A DNA stretch of 64,000 bases from Pseudoalteromonas luteoviolacea (lineage in GTDB: Bacteria; Pseudomonadota; Gammaproteobacteria; Enterobacterales; Alteromonadaceae): contig NZ_JAGJEH010000003.1 of assembly GCF_018100925.1 (NCBI RefSeq), positions 186,001-250,000 of the forward strand, read 5' to 3'. A program made the position numbers and the translations under genes. Positions 17,692 through 25,203 of the stretch are shown here, piece after piece (positions within the stretch are counted from its first letter, which is position 1; each line of letters starts with the position of its first letter). The notes below the pieces were generated by a model. It was given only the letters and a program-made list of their open reading frames with translations, was not told the DNA's origin and made no database searches.

Positions 17692-19634
17692 CGTGCGCCT
17701 AATTTTTTGCCAAGCTCTGCGAAGGAAGCTGCAGCGCTCTCTTGCGTTTGCTGTTGTGATTTAAAAGAAGATAAGTCCAGTGAAAATTTTTCGATTGAAA
17801 CGTGCAGAGCAGATAAAGCGTAACCAAAGCAATCTAGCGCTTCATTTCGGCGTCCTTCATTGTCATAAATAAACAAAATACCTTGTTTAGTTTTTGTTGG
17901 TTTTCTGATTTCAGATACGAGCTGCTTGCAAACATCCTTATCACAGATACCGTCATCTAGAGGTAAGTGAATTGCTCTTCTTTCACCTAGGGGGACCTCG
18001 ATGTCAGCGTAAAACACATCTTTGGCTGTATCTGTTCCGACAATTACAATGTAAGTGCCGGTTTTCTTGTTTACCTGCATAGCCATTGATTGAACAGGTT
18101 CGCCGTACTTACTAGCACCCCTGCAAGGAATAAAGCGTAATAGCCCAATTCTTTTTGATAATTTATACACGACCTCTGATCGGTGACCTGCCAAATCCCA
18201 ACAAATACGGGATATGTTTAAAACTTCTCCATCTTCACGTTCGTAAGTACGTGCGCAAAAGTCTACTACTGCATCTTGTACATCATCATCACGTGGGTCA
18301 CCCATATAAATAAACCGATCTATAAGGTACTTGCGGCCATCGCCAGTAAATCCCCACGCATACCCCTCCATTCTGTTGTCTTGGGTATCTCCGCCAACAG
18401 TGATATAAACGACATCTTTAGGCACTTGAGCTTTGTATTTTTCTCGCTTATTCAGCAATACCTCGTGATCGAGCCTTTTAGTATTTTTTGGATCGAAATG
18501 CAGGCCGAGAGTTAGGTTGATAAATGCTTGTAACTTGTCAGGGTCGCCCTTTATATCTAGCCATTCCCTTACAATCTCTATCCAACCTTCAGGTAAGTTA
18601 AGCGAGTAAAGTGCAGAGCATTTAATTCCAACACGCTTCGGGGCCTTAACTTTATTCCCCGCTTTGCTGAAGAAAGTTATCCCGTCCTCAGTCCAGATCT
18701 CTGTTTTTTCGCAAACCCATCTGCCAGCCTCTTCCATTGCTGAAAGGTGCCTATATTCGATACGCCCATGACTTTCTGACTTTTGGCATTTAGCGTTTCG
18801 GCACAGGTAATAAGCACTTTCAGCCATCGCCTCTTCATCATCGAGCGTTCTGTCCCATTTCATGCCGAACGTTGATTTTGCGTCCCCCCACTCCAATGTT
18901 TGAAGTGTTCCGCAATGCGGACAAGGGATTTGAAACGAAAAGACTGAATTAGCTTCAGCTAAAAGACGCGCAATGACATCACCGGAAAAAACAACCGTTG
19001 AACCAAAAATGGCTTTACCAAAAGTAGCGCCTTGGATCCGCTTTAAGATGACTTTCATATTGTCACCTTCACCTGAGTTGATTGCGAATGCGCCAAGCTC
19101 ATCTGCAATAACAACTTGCTTAGTCATCAAGCGAAAGTTATTCGGTGTTTCAGCTCCTTTAAAATCTATCGAAAAACCTGTGCAGGTTTTCTTTTTGGTA
19201 GAGTTGTTTTCGTTATTTACGGCCCAATCTGGAAAAGAATCTTGAATTGCAGGCACGATTGATAAAAGAGGATTTACTTCATCAAGAACAAACTGTTTTG
19301 CAAGTGGGTCATTAGGCTGATAAACGACAGAGCTACGTTTTTTGTGAATGCCTAAATACCACATTGCTCCGCTAAACATTTTCGTAAAGCCAAAGCGAGT
19401 AGGTTTTTGAATGGAAATGACTTGAATCGCATCATTTCCCATCATATTCAAAAGTGCTTTTTGAACTGGCTGTGTGATCCACCGACCAGGGATCTGGCTC
19501 GACTCTTCAGGTAACCAGAAATGTTCATCACACCACTCGACACACGTTTTGGGTTCTTCTGTTTTAAACGGACTCAGCCCCCTCTTCACTGCTAAGCAAA
19601 TCGCTTGCTGTGTAGCTAGAGAGATCTGGTTCAA
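17688..19634 (-). CDS. terminase large subunit, lambda gpA family (PF05876), 648 aa
   Basis: ATP-driven packaging motor and cos endonuclease. Length equals lambda A (641 aa). The divergent Walker A of this family is seen as QKPTRFGFTKM near residue 80, IADELGAF is the Walker B region around 172, a CPHCG zinc-like pair lies near 233, and the nuclease domain follows with GGDTQDNR near 418 and WDLAGHRSEV. Its start lies 71 bases inside the small subunit gene. Confidence 0.92.
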   Translation of the reverse strand: MNQISLATQQAICLAVKRGLSPFKTEEPKTCVEWCDEHFWLPEESSQIPGRWITQPVQKALLNMMGNDAIQVISIQKPTRFGFTKMFSGAMWYLGIHKKRSSVVYQPNDPLAKQFVLDEVNPLLSIVPAIQDSFPDWAVNNENNSTKKKTCTGFSIDFKGAETPNNFRLMTKQVVIADELGAFAINSGEGDNMKVILKRIQGATFGKAIFGSTVVFSGDVIARLLAEANSVFSFQIPCPHCGTLQTLEWGDAKSTFGMKWDRTLDDEEAMAESAYYLCRNAKCQKSESHGRIEYRHLSAMEEAGRWVCEKTEIWTEDGITFFSKAGNKVKAPKRVGIKCSALYSLNLPEGWIEIVREWLDIKGDPDKLQAFINLTLGLHFDPKNTKRLDHEVLLNKREKYKAQVPKDVVYITVGGDTQDNRMEGYAWGFTGDGRKYLIDRFIYMGDPRDDDVQDAVVDFCARTYEREDGEVLNISRICWDLAGHRSEVVYKLSKRIGLLRFIPCRGASKYGEPVQSMAMQVNKKTGTYIVIVGTDTAKDVFYADIEVPLGERRAIHLPLDDGICDKDVCKQLVSEIRKPTKTKQGILFIYDNEGRRNEALDCFGYALSALHVSIEKFSLDLSSFKSQQQTQESAAASFAELGKKLGAR

Positions 19635-20106
19635 AATTGGCTACCTCATTGCATGTTGTCGCTATGACTTTATTGATTTCTTCTATTGCCTCTGGCGGTA
19701 TGTCATGCCATGCCCGTTTTATTCTTGGAAGAAGGGCTTTTAAGTTAGAAGATGCGGCAACGCTGGAAAGCTCCAAGGTGCGCGTAATTATTTCTATTGG
19801 CGCTGATCTTTGCTCTTTAATTGATAGATCAAACTCTTTGTGCTTGATGTCTACTTCTTGACGCCTGATTTTGAGCCTCTTTTCCGCAAGTTTTAGTGCT
19901 TTTTCTTCATCTTCAAGAAGTGTTGAGCTTGTGGTTTGTGTGCTACTAACTTTGGACATAGCAACCGTTGCCAACCACCTAGAAATTGATTGTATGCAAT
20001 AGCCGCCACGCCCTTTACTTGCGGGGAATCCAGTTATTTTTGACCAGTTTCGAATTGTACGATCTTCGACGCTAAAATAAGCTGCTACTTCTTTTTGTGT
20101 CGCCAT
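19564..20106 (-). CDS. terminase small subunit, lambda Nu1 family, 180 aa
   Basis: DNA-binding packaging subunit; lambda Nu1 is 181 aa. The N-terminal winged helix-turn-helix reads KEVAAYFSVEDRTIRNW (residues 4-20) followed by GFPASKGRGGY, the usual Nu1 recognition and wing segments. A charged coiled coil lies at about 70-105. It is the first head gene, directly beside the probable cos region. Confidence 0.9.
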   Translation of the reverse strand: MATQKEVAAYFSVEDRTIRNWSKITGFPASKGRGGYCIQSISRWLATVAMSKVSSTQTTSSTLLEDEEKALKLAEKRLKIRRQEVDIKHKEFDLSIKEQRSAPIEIITRTLELSSVAASSNLKALLPRIKRAWHDIPPEAIEEINKVIATTCNEVANFEPDLSSYTASDLLSSEEGAESV

Positions 20107-20149
20107 CTTGAAACCTGAATTTCGCTAGTAAAAATACACTCCAAACACG

Positions 20150-20280
20150 CTCAAGAAAGCGGAAACGGAAAAAGGGAAAAAAAATTTATTTTTAAAAACG
20201 CGTGGAGGCCCGCGTGTTTTCTACCCGCATTGCAAAGGGGGGTGCCCAGAAAGGACCCATTCAAATGACATTAAAATCAA
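20150..20280 (-). other. candidate cos / packaging site
   Basis: Gene-free 174-base gap next to the Nu1-like gene, where cosB/cosN lie in lambdoid phages. It holds a purine-rich run (20160-20190), an AT-rich block, the direct repeat CGCGTG at 20199-20204 and 20211-20216, then a GC-rich stretch with GGGGGGTGCCC near 20237. GC content is strikingly uneven. The cut site itself cannot be read from sequence. Confidence 0.4.
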
Positions 20281-20511
20281 TCACTTAGATTCTATAAGCT
20301 TGTCTAACTTTTCGTTTATTGTGTCTAGCTGCTTCCCTATACGAGACTGGTCCTCGACTCTCTGCACTTTCACATCCTTTATCTGTTGCTCATTGAGAGA
20401 GATTCGCTTATCAAAGTCAGCTAAGTAGTTAACGCTTGCAACTAACAATGTGACAGTTGTAATGATGTGAGCAATATCAACTGGTTTATTGATTAACTTG
20501 TTGTCACTCAT
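20281..20511 (-). CDS. small one-TM protein next to the endolysin, candidate holin, 76 aa
   Basis: One hydrophobic segment at about residues 14-32 (AHIITTVTLLVASVNYLADF) followed by a charged coiled coil to the C-terminus. Start overlaps the endolysin stop as TAATG, so the two are coupled. Position suggests a holin, antiholin or other lysis helper. A single TM with a C-terminal coil is unlike classical class I or II holins. No Rz/Rz1 spanin pair is recognisable nearby. Confidence 0.55.
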   Translation of the reverse strand: MSDNKLINKPVDIAHIITTVTLLVASVNYLADFDKRISLNEQQIKDVKVQRVEDQSRIGKQLDTINEKLDKLIESK

Positions 20512-20921
20512 TAGTACTCGCCTTTAATCATTTGTTGGATTAGTTCGTCTGCTCTGTTGGGTACTTGCTCATACCATTTGGAATCTTTCATCTCATACGC
20601 AGCATCTGCAAAGTTTCCCGCTTCTACTGCTGCTATCATGCGCTTGAATTTCATTAGTCCATCTAAGCCAATATTGAAAGCCATGTTAACCAGTACATCT
20701 AACCTTGCCCTATTGCAGTGAGCTGTATTGATACGGCGCTTAACCCCTGCCTCTGCTTTCATTATGTCATTTGCTAGCAACTGCTCGGCTTCTTCTTCAC
20801 TCATGCCCTTGCTATCCAAGTTACGCCCATAGCCAATAGTTAGCTTTCCCTTAGTACAGTAATAGGGGTACTGTCTGTAGCCCTCATGTTTTTTAAGCTG
20901 CTCTACTAAATTCATAGACAT
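20511..20921 (-). CDS. endolysin, T4-type lysozyme (GH24), 136 aa
   Basis: Cleaves peptidoglycan glycan strands at lysis. The GH24 triad spacing Glu-8-Asp/Cys-5-Thr is met by Glu13 (KKHEG), Cys22 (PYYCTKGK) and Thr28 (LTIGYGRN), so the usual Asp is Cys. Downstream FNIGLDGLMKFKRMI fits the C-terminal lobe. There is no signal peptide or SAR helix, so export must rely on a holin. Start ATG 20921 has AGGA seven bases upstream. Confidence 0.88.
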   Translation of the reverse strand: MSMNLVEQLKKHEGYRQYPYYCTKGKLTIGYGRNLDSKGMSEEEAEQLLANDIMKAEAGVKRRINTAHCNRARLDVLVNMAFNIGLDGLMKFKRMIAAVEAGNFADAAYEMKDSKWYEQVPNRADELIQQMIKGEY

Positions 20922-20949
20922 GTTTTTTCCTGCGTATGTTTTTATTCAT

Positions 20950-20981
20950 GAAAGAAAAAGGAGCCGCATCCATGCGCGCTC
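20950..20981 (-). terminator. probable intrinsic terminator upstream of the endolysin
   Basis: On the minus strand GAGC-CGCAT-GG-ATGCG-GCTC pairs with a one-base bulge (20961-20981) and is followed by CTTTTTCTTT. It would end or attenuate transcripts coming from the methyltransferase gene before the lysis genes. Confidence 0.5.
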
Positions 20982-21003
20982 AAGTACTTTAGGGGAAGCT
21001 CTT

Positions 21004-21675
21004 TTACTCTGGCTCTTGCTTTAATCTGTTAAGTGCTGCGTTGTACCAGTGGGTATCAAGTTCAAACCCTATGAAGTTACGTCCTGTTTCACGACAAGCG
21101 ACAGCTGCCGTCCCGCTCCCTGTGAACATATCTACAACCAATGCACCTTCAGATGTTGTCTCGCATATCAGTTTCTTGAATAACTCGACTGGTTTCTCTG
21201 CTGGATGATCTGTCGCTCTGTTTTGTGGCGCTACTCGTTTGCATTCCCAAATATCCGGTAATGCCCGGTTAGGTATTGCCGCATCTTTCATAGCAACAAA
21301 CACAGCCAGCTCATAGCGTGGCCTTAAACCTTTGCGGCTGCCTTGGCCAAAGCACATCTTGTCCCACACTAAAACTGATGTGATTGACAGACCTAAATCG
21401 GTAAGTGCTTTGGTAATCACGGGCATGGAGCGCCAGTTACAAAATGACACTAAAAAACCAGTGTCTTTCAGTACGCGCTGAGCCTGCTCAATCCACGACT
21501 TATAGAAGTGCGCTTCATTCATCCAGTCAGTCCAAGAGCCAGCCCTTGACGGTTTGCCAACACTGCTGGCACCAATCAGGTAAGGGGGATCTGTTAGAAC
21601 TAAATCGACTGAATTATCAGGAATGTTTTTGCTTTCTTCTACACAGTCGCCATTAACGAGTCTTATATCTGTCAT
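21004..21675 (-). CDS. DNA N6-adenine/N4-cytosine methyltransferase (PF01555), 223 aa
   Basis: Motif order is catalytic LTDPPYLIG (residues 30-38) first, then SAM-binding DMFTGSGTAAVAC near residue 186, i.e. beta class. VNGDCVEESKNIPDNSVDLV precedes DPPY as in other small methyltransferases. No cognate endonuclease is nearby, so it probably protects phage DNA from host restriction. Its start overlaps the Com-like gene by 23 bases in another frame, the same arrangement as com-mom of Mu. Confidence 0.85.
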   Translation of the reverse strand: MTDIRLVNGDCVEESKNIPDNSVDLVLTDPPYLIGASSVGKPSRAGSWTDWMNEAHFYKSWIEQAQRVLKDTGFLVSFCNWRSMPVITKALTDLGLSITSVLVWDKMCFGQGSRKGLRPRYELAVFVAMKDAAIPNRALPDIWECKRVAPQNRATDHPAEKPVELFKKLICETTSEGALVVDMFTGSGTAAVACRETGRNFIGFELDTHWYNAALNRLKQEPE

Positions 21676-21808
21676 GCGTCACCTTTGGTTCGTGACGCTC
21701 TAGGCGTTCTGCTACATTGATTGTTTTACAACGGGGGCATTTGATTTCTACTACTCCAATAGTTCGGCATAGTAGTTTATCGCAGCAAGTACATCTCACA
21801 TCTTGCAT
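21653..21808 (-). CDS. com: Com-like zinc-finger translational regulator, 51 aa
   Basis: Short gene in a stretch otherwise without an annotated frame. It carries two Cys pairs, CTCC at residues 6-9 and CPRC at 24-27, followed by KTINV, the signature of the Mu Com family. In Mu, Com binds mRNA of the overlapping mom gene and opens its ribosome site. Here the gene overlaps a DNA methyltransferase start by 23 bases, so the same control is likely. The ribosome site is weak (GGTGAT). Confidence 0.78.
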   Translation of the reverse strand: MQDVRCTCCDKLLCRTIGVVEIKCPRCKTINVAERLERHEPKVTHDRYKTR

Positions 21809-21820
21809 ATAATCACCATC

Positions 21821-21847
21821 AAAAAACCCCACATAAAAGCGGGGTTT
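21821..21847 (-). terminator. intrinsic terminator at head of the late operon (tR' candidate)
   Basis: On the minus strand AAACCCC (from 21841-21847) pairs with GGGGTTT (21824-21830) across a 10-base loop and continues TTTTTTG. It lies between the Q-like gene and the com-like gene, where lambda has the terminator that Q overrides. Confidence 0.75.
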
Positions 21848-21969
21848 ATTTACGAGGTTTTTTATTTATAGCTTTTCCAAGCTTAGTCACATTATGGCAT
21901 ATTTAGCGCCGAAGAAAACGACATTACGTGTCAGGTTTAGCGACATTTTAGCCTGTATTGACAGTAAGC
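21848..21969 (-). promoter_or_regulatory. leader region between Q-like gene and tR', probable late promoter
   Basis: A 122-base gap after the Q-like gene with no reading frame of note. CATAAT (minus strand, about 21893-21898) with a poor -35 would fit a Q-dependent late promoter; this is weakly supported. Transcripts from here would hit the tR'-like hairpin within about 70 bases. Confidence 0.35.
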
Positions 21970-22353
21970 CTATACTAAAAGCCCTCTTTCTGCCCTCGCA
22001 AGCCAAAATTCAACGCTATGTTTGTTGCTAAATTCATCTGCCCACACTGCTATTTCTTTGGGGCTCATGCCTTTAATATATTTACCTACTAACGCTTTTC
22101 TACAAGAAGACGAAAGCGCTTCTATATCCTGGGTAATTTGTGCAATGTGATCTGGTGGGCTAATGCTATCAGCACCATGACTGTATAAGTGAGCATCAGA
22201 GCTAAATATCCCACCCAATAAACAGCACTCTTTGATGCGCTCAACATTAGACTTTTTTGCATAGCCTTGGGTTTCTTCTTTCAATGCCCAGTATCGGCCC
22301 CACACTTTAAGCTCTCCACGTACTTGTTTAATGTTTTGTCTTGAATCAATCAT
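21970..22353 (-). CDS. late antiterminator, phage Q-like, 127 aa
   Basis: The N-terminal pattern LKVWGRYWALKEETQGYAKK resembles the phage antitermination Q family (PF06530, phage 82 Q type), and the C-terminal half has an HTH-like RKALVGKYIKGMSPKEIAVW. It is the last gene of the early minus-strand operon and is followed by a promoter-sized gap and a terminator, the lambda Q-pR'-tR' layout. It would let RNA polymerase read into lysis and head genes. Confidence 0.65.
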   Translation of the reverse strand: MIDSRQNIKQVRGELKVWGRYWALKEETQGYAKKSNVERIKECCLLGGIFSSDAHLYSHGADSISPPDHIAQITQDIEALSSSCRKALVGKYIKGMSPKEIAVWADEFSNKHSVEFWLARAERGLLV

Positions 22354-22562
22354 TAGTCAGCCCCTAATTGTAAAACTTGGACCAGTTTTAAGTTGCAAAT
22401 CTGCTCGACAATAGACACGACAGTGTCGAACTTAAGTTGCGTTTTGTCTTTTTCCCACCGCTGATATGTTCTCTCACAAACGCCGTATGCATCGGCCACA
22501 TCTCTTTGTGTGAGACCTCTGTATGTGCGAGCAATAATTAACACTCTACCTGCAGTCATCAT
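22353..22562 (-). CDS. small HTH DNA-binding protein, XRE type, 69 aa
   Basis: A single helix-turn-helix fills the protein: GLTQRDVADAYGVCERTYQRWEK (residues 16-38). No other domain. Start overlaps the upstream stop as ATGA; the gene abuts Q by one base. It may modulate early or late transcription, in the way small Cro-like proteins do; target unknown. Confidence 0.7.
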   Translation of the reverse strand: MMTAGRVLIIARTYRGLTQRDVADAYGVCERTYQRWEKDKTQLKFDTVVSIVEQICNLKLVQVLQLGAD

Positions 22563-22867
22563 GTGGCCACCATTACCAAGTTTTGTTTTAAAAATAACCT
22601 TTGAGTTCTTATCATGCCCTCAAACACAAAAATTCTAATTGCAGTCTCTGACAACATAACCGGACCAGATCGACCGTCTATAACGTCATGACACGCTGAA
22701 CATGTATAAGCCGAATGAATATCATCGCATTTCTGACCCATGCCAGCTTCCCCACCGACATGAGCCAAAACGACCGTGCTAGGATCGAAATTGCAGATAC
22801 CTGGTAACCTAATTTGGCAAGCTTGACCCTTAGCGCTTTCTCTCAGCTTATAGCTAATTACTGACAT
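22559..22867 (-). CDS. DUF1364 (YbcO-like) putative nuclease, 102 aa
   Basis: The frame opens upstream, but ATG 22867 has AAGGGGAG seven bases before it. Family pattern is clear: RESAKGQACQIRLPGICNFD, VLAHVGGEAGMGQKCDD, YTCSACHDVIDGR, then EGMIRTQ. The Cys and His residues form an HNH-like metal site. Members sit beside ninB in lambdoid phages and are linked to recombination, as here. Confidence 0.82.
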   Translation of the reverse strand: MSVISYKLRESAKGQACQIRLPGICNFDPSTVVLAHVGGEAGMGQKCDDIHSAYTCSACHDVIDGRSGPVMLSETAIRIFVFEGMIRTQRLFLKQNLVMVAT

Positions 22868-23309
22868 GTGTCTCCCCTTCCCCATATAGTGCAAGCATGT
22901 ATAGATCCTCCGGCTTTGGCAGTAGTAGCTCTAAATTGTCTGCGCAATACATATCCATCCAATTTAGATACTCAGAAAACTCCTTGGTGTTTAAACTTCG
23001 TGTACGCTTTCGAACTATGATTGGTTCTTCTGTTCCAACCTCTAGCACTTTTACACCGAACTTTTTCCTGACAAACACTTCGTGAACATCTTGAGAGCTA
23101 TTTTCTTGTCCATAGTGCTCTCTCATGTGATCAGCTATTGCTTGATTCCACATCCACATTAATCGGTTTTGAGCAGTTGAACGACTTGTCTTGTGTTCAT
23201 CAAATTTAACCTTCACATTTTTATTATTCTTGATCATTGCTCTAATCATTGAGCCAATGACAGGCATAGCCTGTTCATAGTTGTTAGTCGTTAAAATCTT
23301 TGTTGTCAT
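22854..23309 (-). CDS. NinB-like recombination protein, 151 aa
   Basis: Lambda NinB (Orf) family: binds ssDNA/SSB and substitutes for RecFOR. SRSTAQNRLMWMWNQAIADHM near residue 42 matches the family's core, followed by SQDVHEVFVRKKFG and a C-terminal YLNWMDMYCADNLELLLP. Overlaps the DUF1364 gene by 14 bases. Confidence 0.75.
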   Translation of the reverse strand: MTTKILTTNNYEQAMPVIGSMIRAMIKNNKNVKVKFDEHKTSRSTAQNRLMWMWNQAIADHMREHYGQENSSQDVHEVFVRKKFGVKVLEVGTEEPIIVRKRTRSLNTKEFSEYLNWMDMYCADNLELLLPKPEDLYMLALYGEGETHVSN

Positions 23310-23314
23310 AAAAT

Positions 23315-23746
23315 CTATGCTCGTCGTTTAGCTGTTTGCTGATAGGTCTGTTCGAGTGAATCATTCAAAGAAAAGCCTTGGCTTTGTGGTACTTTTCTCG
23401 AATACTTAAAGTTGCCTGCATTAGCTGCAACATCGTTAGCACTCTTAAGGCTTTTAAACCGCTCTTTTTGGGCTTTTGGCCTATTTCTTCTATCAGCTTC
23501 GGCTTGCTTCTTATCCTTAATCTGTTGCGTAACACTTGGGACACCGTGGTGTTTTGCATGCTGTAACAAAACTCGATTACCAGCAGCCTTTGCTTGGTTT
23601 AAATCTCTAGCTGTTGGCTCCGCAATACCCAATAAGTAATCGCTTTTGGCTTTTCGCGCTTCCACCAGCGCAATGCTGTAATCACAACCGAGTATCGCCT
23701 TTACTTCTGCAACAAACTCTTTTTGGTCCTTCTCGTATGATTTCAT
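23315..23746 (-). CDS. hypothetical protein, 143 aa, basic C-terminus
   Basis: ATG 23746 with GGGGGA just upstream is preferred over a TTG at 23758. Residues 1-55 contain a helical YSIALVEARKAKSDYL; the rest is very basic (KDKKQAEADRRNRPKAQKER), suggesting nucleic-acid contact. No family recognised. Part of the tightly packed early operon. Confidence 0.6.
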   Translation of the reverse strand: MKSYEKDQKEFVAEVKAILGCDYSIALVEARKAKSDYLLGIAEPTARDLNQAKAAGNRVLLQHAKHHGVPSVTQQIKDKKQAEADRRNRPKAQKERFKSLKSANDVAANAGNFKYSRKVPQSQGFSLNDSLEQTYQQTAKRRA

Positions 23747-23758
23747 TGCATCCCCCAA

Positions 23759-23998
23759 TTAATCGTCGTTAGCAGCAGACTTTATTTCAATTCGATATTC
23801 CCAAAGCCTTTTAGCGCCCGGTCGAATGCGTTTGTGTTTAGTTTTATTTGGACCTTCAACTACATTTCGCCATCTAGCAGACATTGCCGCTGGGGTATCA
23901 AGTTTTTTAAAAATCATCCGGCTAGCGTGACAAATCTCTTCTAAGCTCCAATATTCTGGCCCACTGATTATTTCTTCTAACCTTTCTTGTTGCGTCAT
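23759..23998 (-). CDS. hypothetical protein, 79 aa
   Basis: ATG 23998 overlaps the upstream stop as ATGA, with GGGAG upstream. LEEICHASRMIFKKL looks like a helix-turn-helix arm and the C-terminal half is basic with Trp (SARWRNVVEG, KRLWEYRIEIK). Possibly DNA-binding; unassigned. Confidence 0.6.
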   Translation of the reverse strand: MTQQERLEEIISGPEYWSLEEICHASRMIFKKLDTPAAMSARWRNVVEGPNKTKHKRIRPGAKRLWEYRIEIKSAANDD

Positions 23999-24480
23999 GC
24001 TGCACACTCCCACTTTGCTAAAGCATCAAAAGCACCAAATTGACTGAAAAGGTCACCCGCGAATGATTCGTCTATATCGAATTGGTAAGGGACAGCGATC
24101 CAACCTGCGTTGATAACGTGTTCTTTGCTTATTGATTTATCCAAAAAGTTGTTTTGCTTTTCGTTTAAGTAGTCAACCAAGTCACATTGGCGGTACCTGC
24201 TAGTAAAGTTCACTTGCTCACACTTCATGTATTGGTCACCGTTTGGAGCTCGCCCAAAAACAGCTAATAGAACGGTCCACTGAAACGAATACTTTTCGAT
24301 AGCAGTAGCTAACGTTAGGCTTGGCGCTTGGTCTTTACCTGTCTTCATGTTTACAAGCAGGCACTTGCCAGCAAGACTAACAAGTGAAAGTACACAAAGG
24401 CCCTTTAGTGATGCGTCCCCCTGGGAACGAATACGAGAACTAACATTGTATTTTTTACGAACCTTTTTAGGCTTTGGCAT
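23995..24480 (-). CDS. hypothetical protein, 161 aa
   Basis: A longer frame exists, but ATG 24480 follows AGGGGGAAGG and overlaps the DnaC-like stop by 14 bases. N-terminus is basic (MPKPKKVRKKYNVSSRIR). The middle has GKCLLVNMKTGKDQAP and TVLLAVFGRAPNGDQ. No family recognised; placed where lambda phages carry ren/nin-type genes. Confidence 0.6.
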   Translation of the reverse strand: MPKPKKVRKKYNVSSRIRSQGDASLKGLCVLSLVSLAGKCLLVNMKTGKDQAPSLTLATAIEKYSFQWTVLLAVFGRAPNGDQYMKCEQVNFTSRYRQCDLVDYLNEKQNNFLDKSISKEHVINAGWIAVPYQFDIDESFAGDLFSQFGAFDALAKWECAA

Positions 24481-25201
24481 TGTCCTTCCCCCTGTAGCTA
24501 TCCCAGTTAAAATGCGTAGTAAATAGAACACCCTCTTTAAGCCTGTCGTAAGCTCTAAAGCCGATGTAATGCTTAATTTCCTCAACGCTTTTGCAGTTGG
24601 AGATAATCGAAGTAGGCTTGAAGCTATATAGCCGCTTGTCAATGATCTTAGTTAGCTGCAAGTGCTCGTCTTCACTTCCCTTTTGCAATCCAACTTCATC
24701 AATCACTAACAGATCAACACTAACGATTTGCTTAATGACTTGAGACTCAGTGAGATCATTGTCTTTGGACCATGACTGGCGAATCAGGCCAACGAGATCC
24801 GAAACGGTCAGAATTAGCGTTGTTTTAAAGTTTCTACCAATGTGATTAGCAATTGCAGAAGCTAAATGGTTTTTCCCAGTACCAGGCTCACCGATGAACA
24901 TAAACCCCTTGCCGTCAGTTAAACGGCCTTGGAACGTGTCAGCGTAACGCTGCGCATAATGGACGGCTTTCTTTTGGCTGTCTGTCTCAGCGACATAGTT
25001 ATCAAATGTGCAATTCTTAAAGCGGTCACTCATGCCACTATTCCTAACCACCCAATCTCTGCGCTGCTGTGAAAAATGTTCTAACTGTTTCTTTTCGTCA
25101 ACGCGCCTTAGTGCCAGCAAGTCGTCATATGACTGTATATTGGCGTCAGGTTTGATATGACTAGGCATGCGCTGTTGAAGTCTGACTAAAGCGTTATTCA
25201 T
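24467..25201 (-). CDS. DnaC-like replicative helicase loader, 244 aa
   Basis: AAA+ ATPase that delivers host DnaB to the phage origin, the role of lambda P. Walker A GEPGTGKNHL lies at residues 104-113, Walker B LLVIDEVG near 160, and the sensor region FKPTSIISNCKSVEEI near 195. FKNCTFDNYVAE near 61 matches the DnaC N-terminal linker. Start MNNALVRL (25201) is just after the O-like stop. O-P gene pairing supports the call. Confidence 0.88.
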   Translation of the reverse strand: MNNALVRLQQRMPSHIKPDANIQSYDDLLALRRVDEKKQLEHFSQQRRDWVVRNSGMSDRFKNCTFDNYVAETDSQKKAVHYAQRYADTFQGRLTDGKGFMFIGEPGTGKNHLASAIANHIGRNFKTTLILTVSDLVGLIRQSWSKDNDLTESQVIKQIVSVDLLVIDEVGLQKGSEDEHLQLTKIIDKRLYSFKPTSIISNCKSVEEIKHYIGFRAYDRLKEGVLFTTHFNWDSYRGKDNAKA

Positions 25202-25203
25202 GA

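Noticed and set aside
22868..22894. Upstream start of the DUF1364 gene
   Set aside because: The family's sequence begins after ATG 22867, which has the strong AAGGGGAG site; the upstream part is in the NinB coding region.
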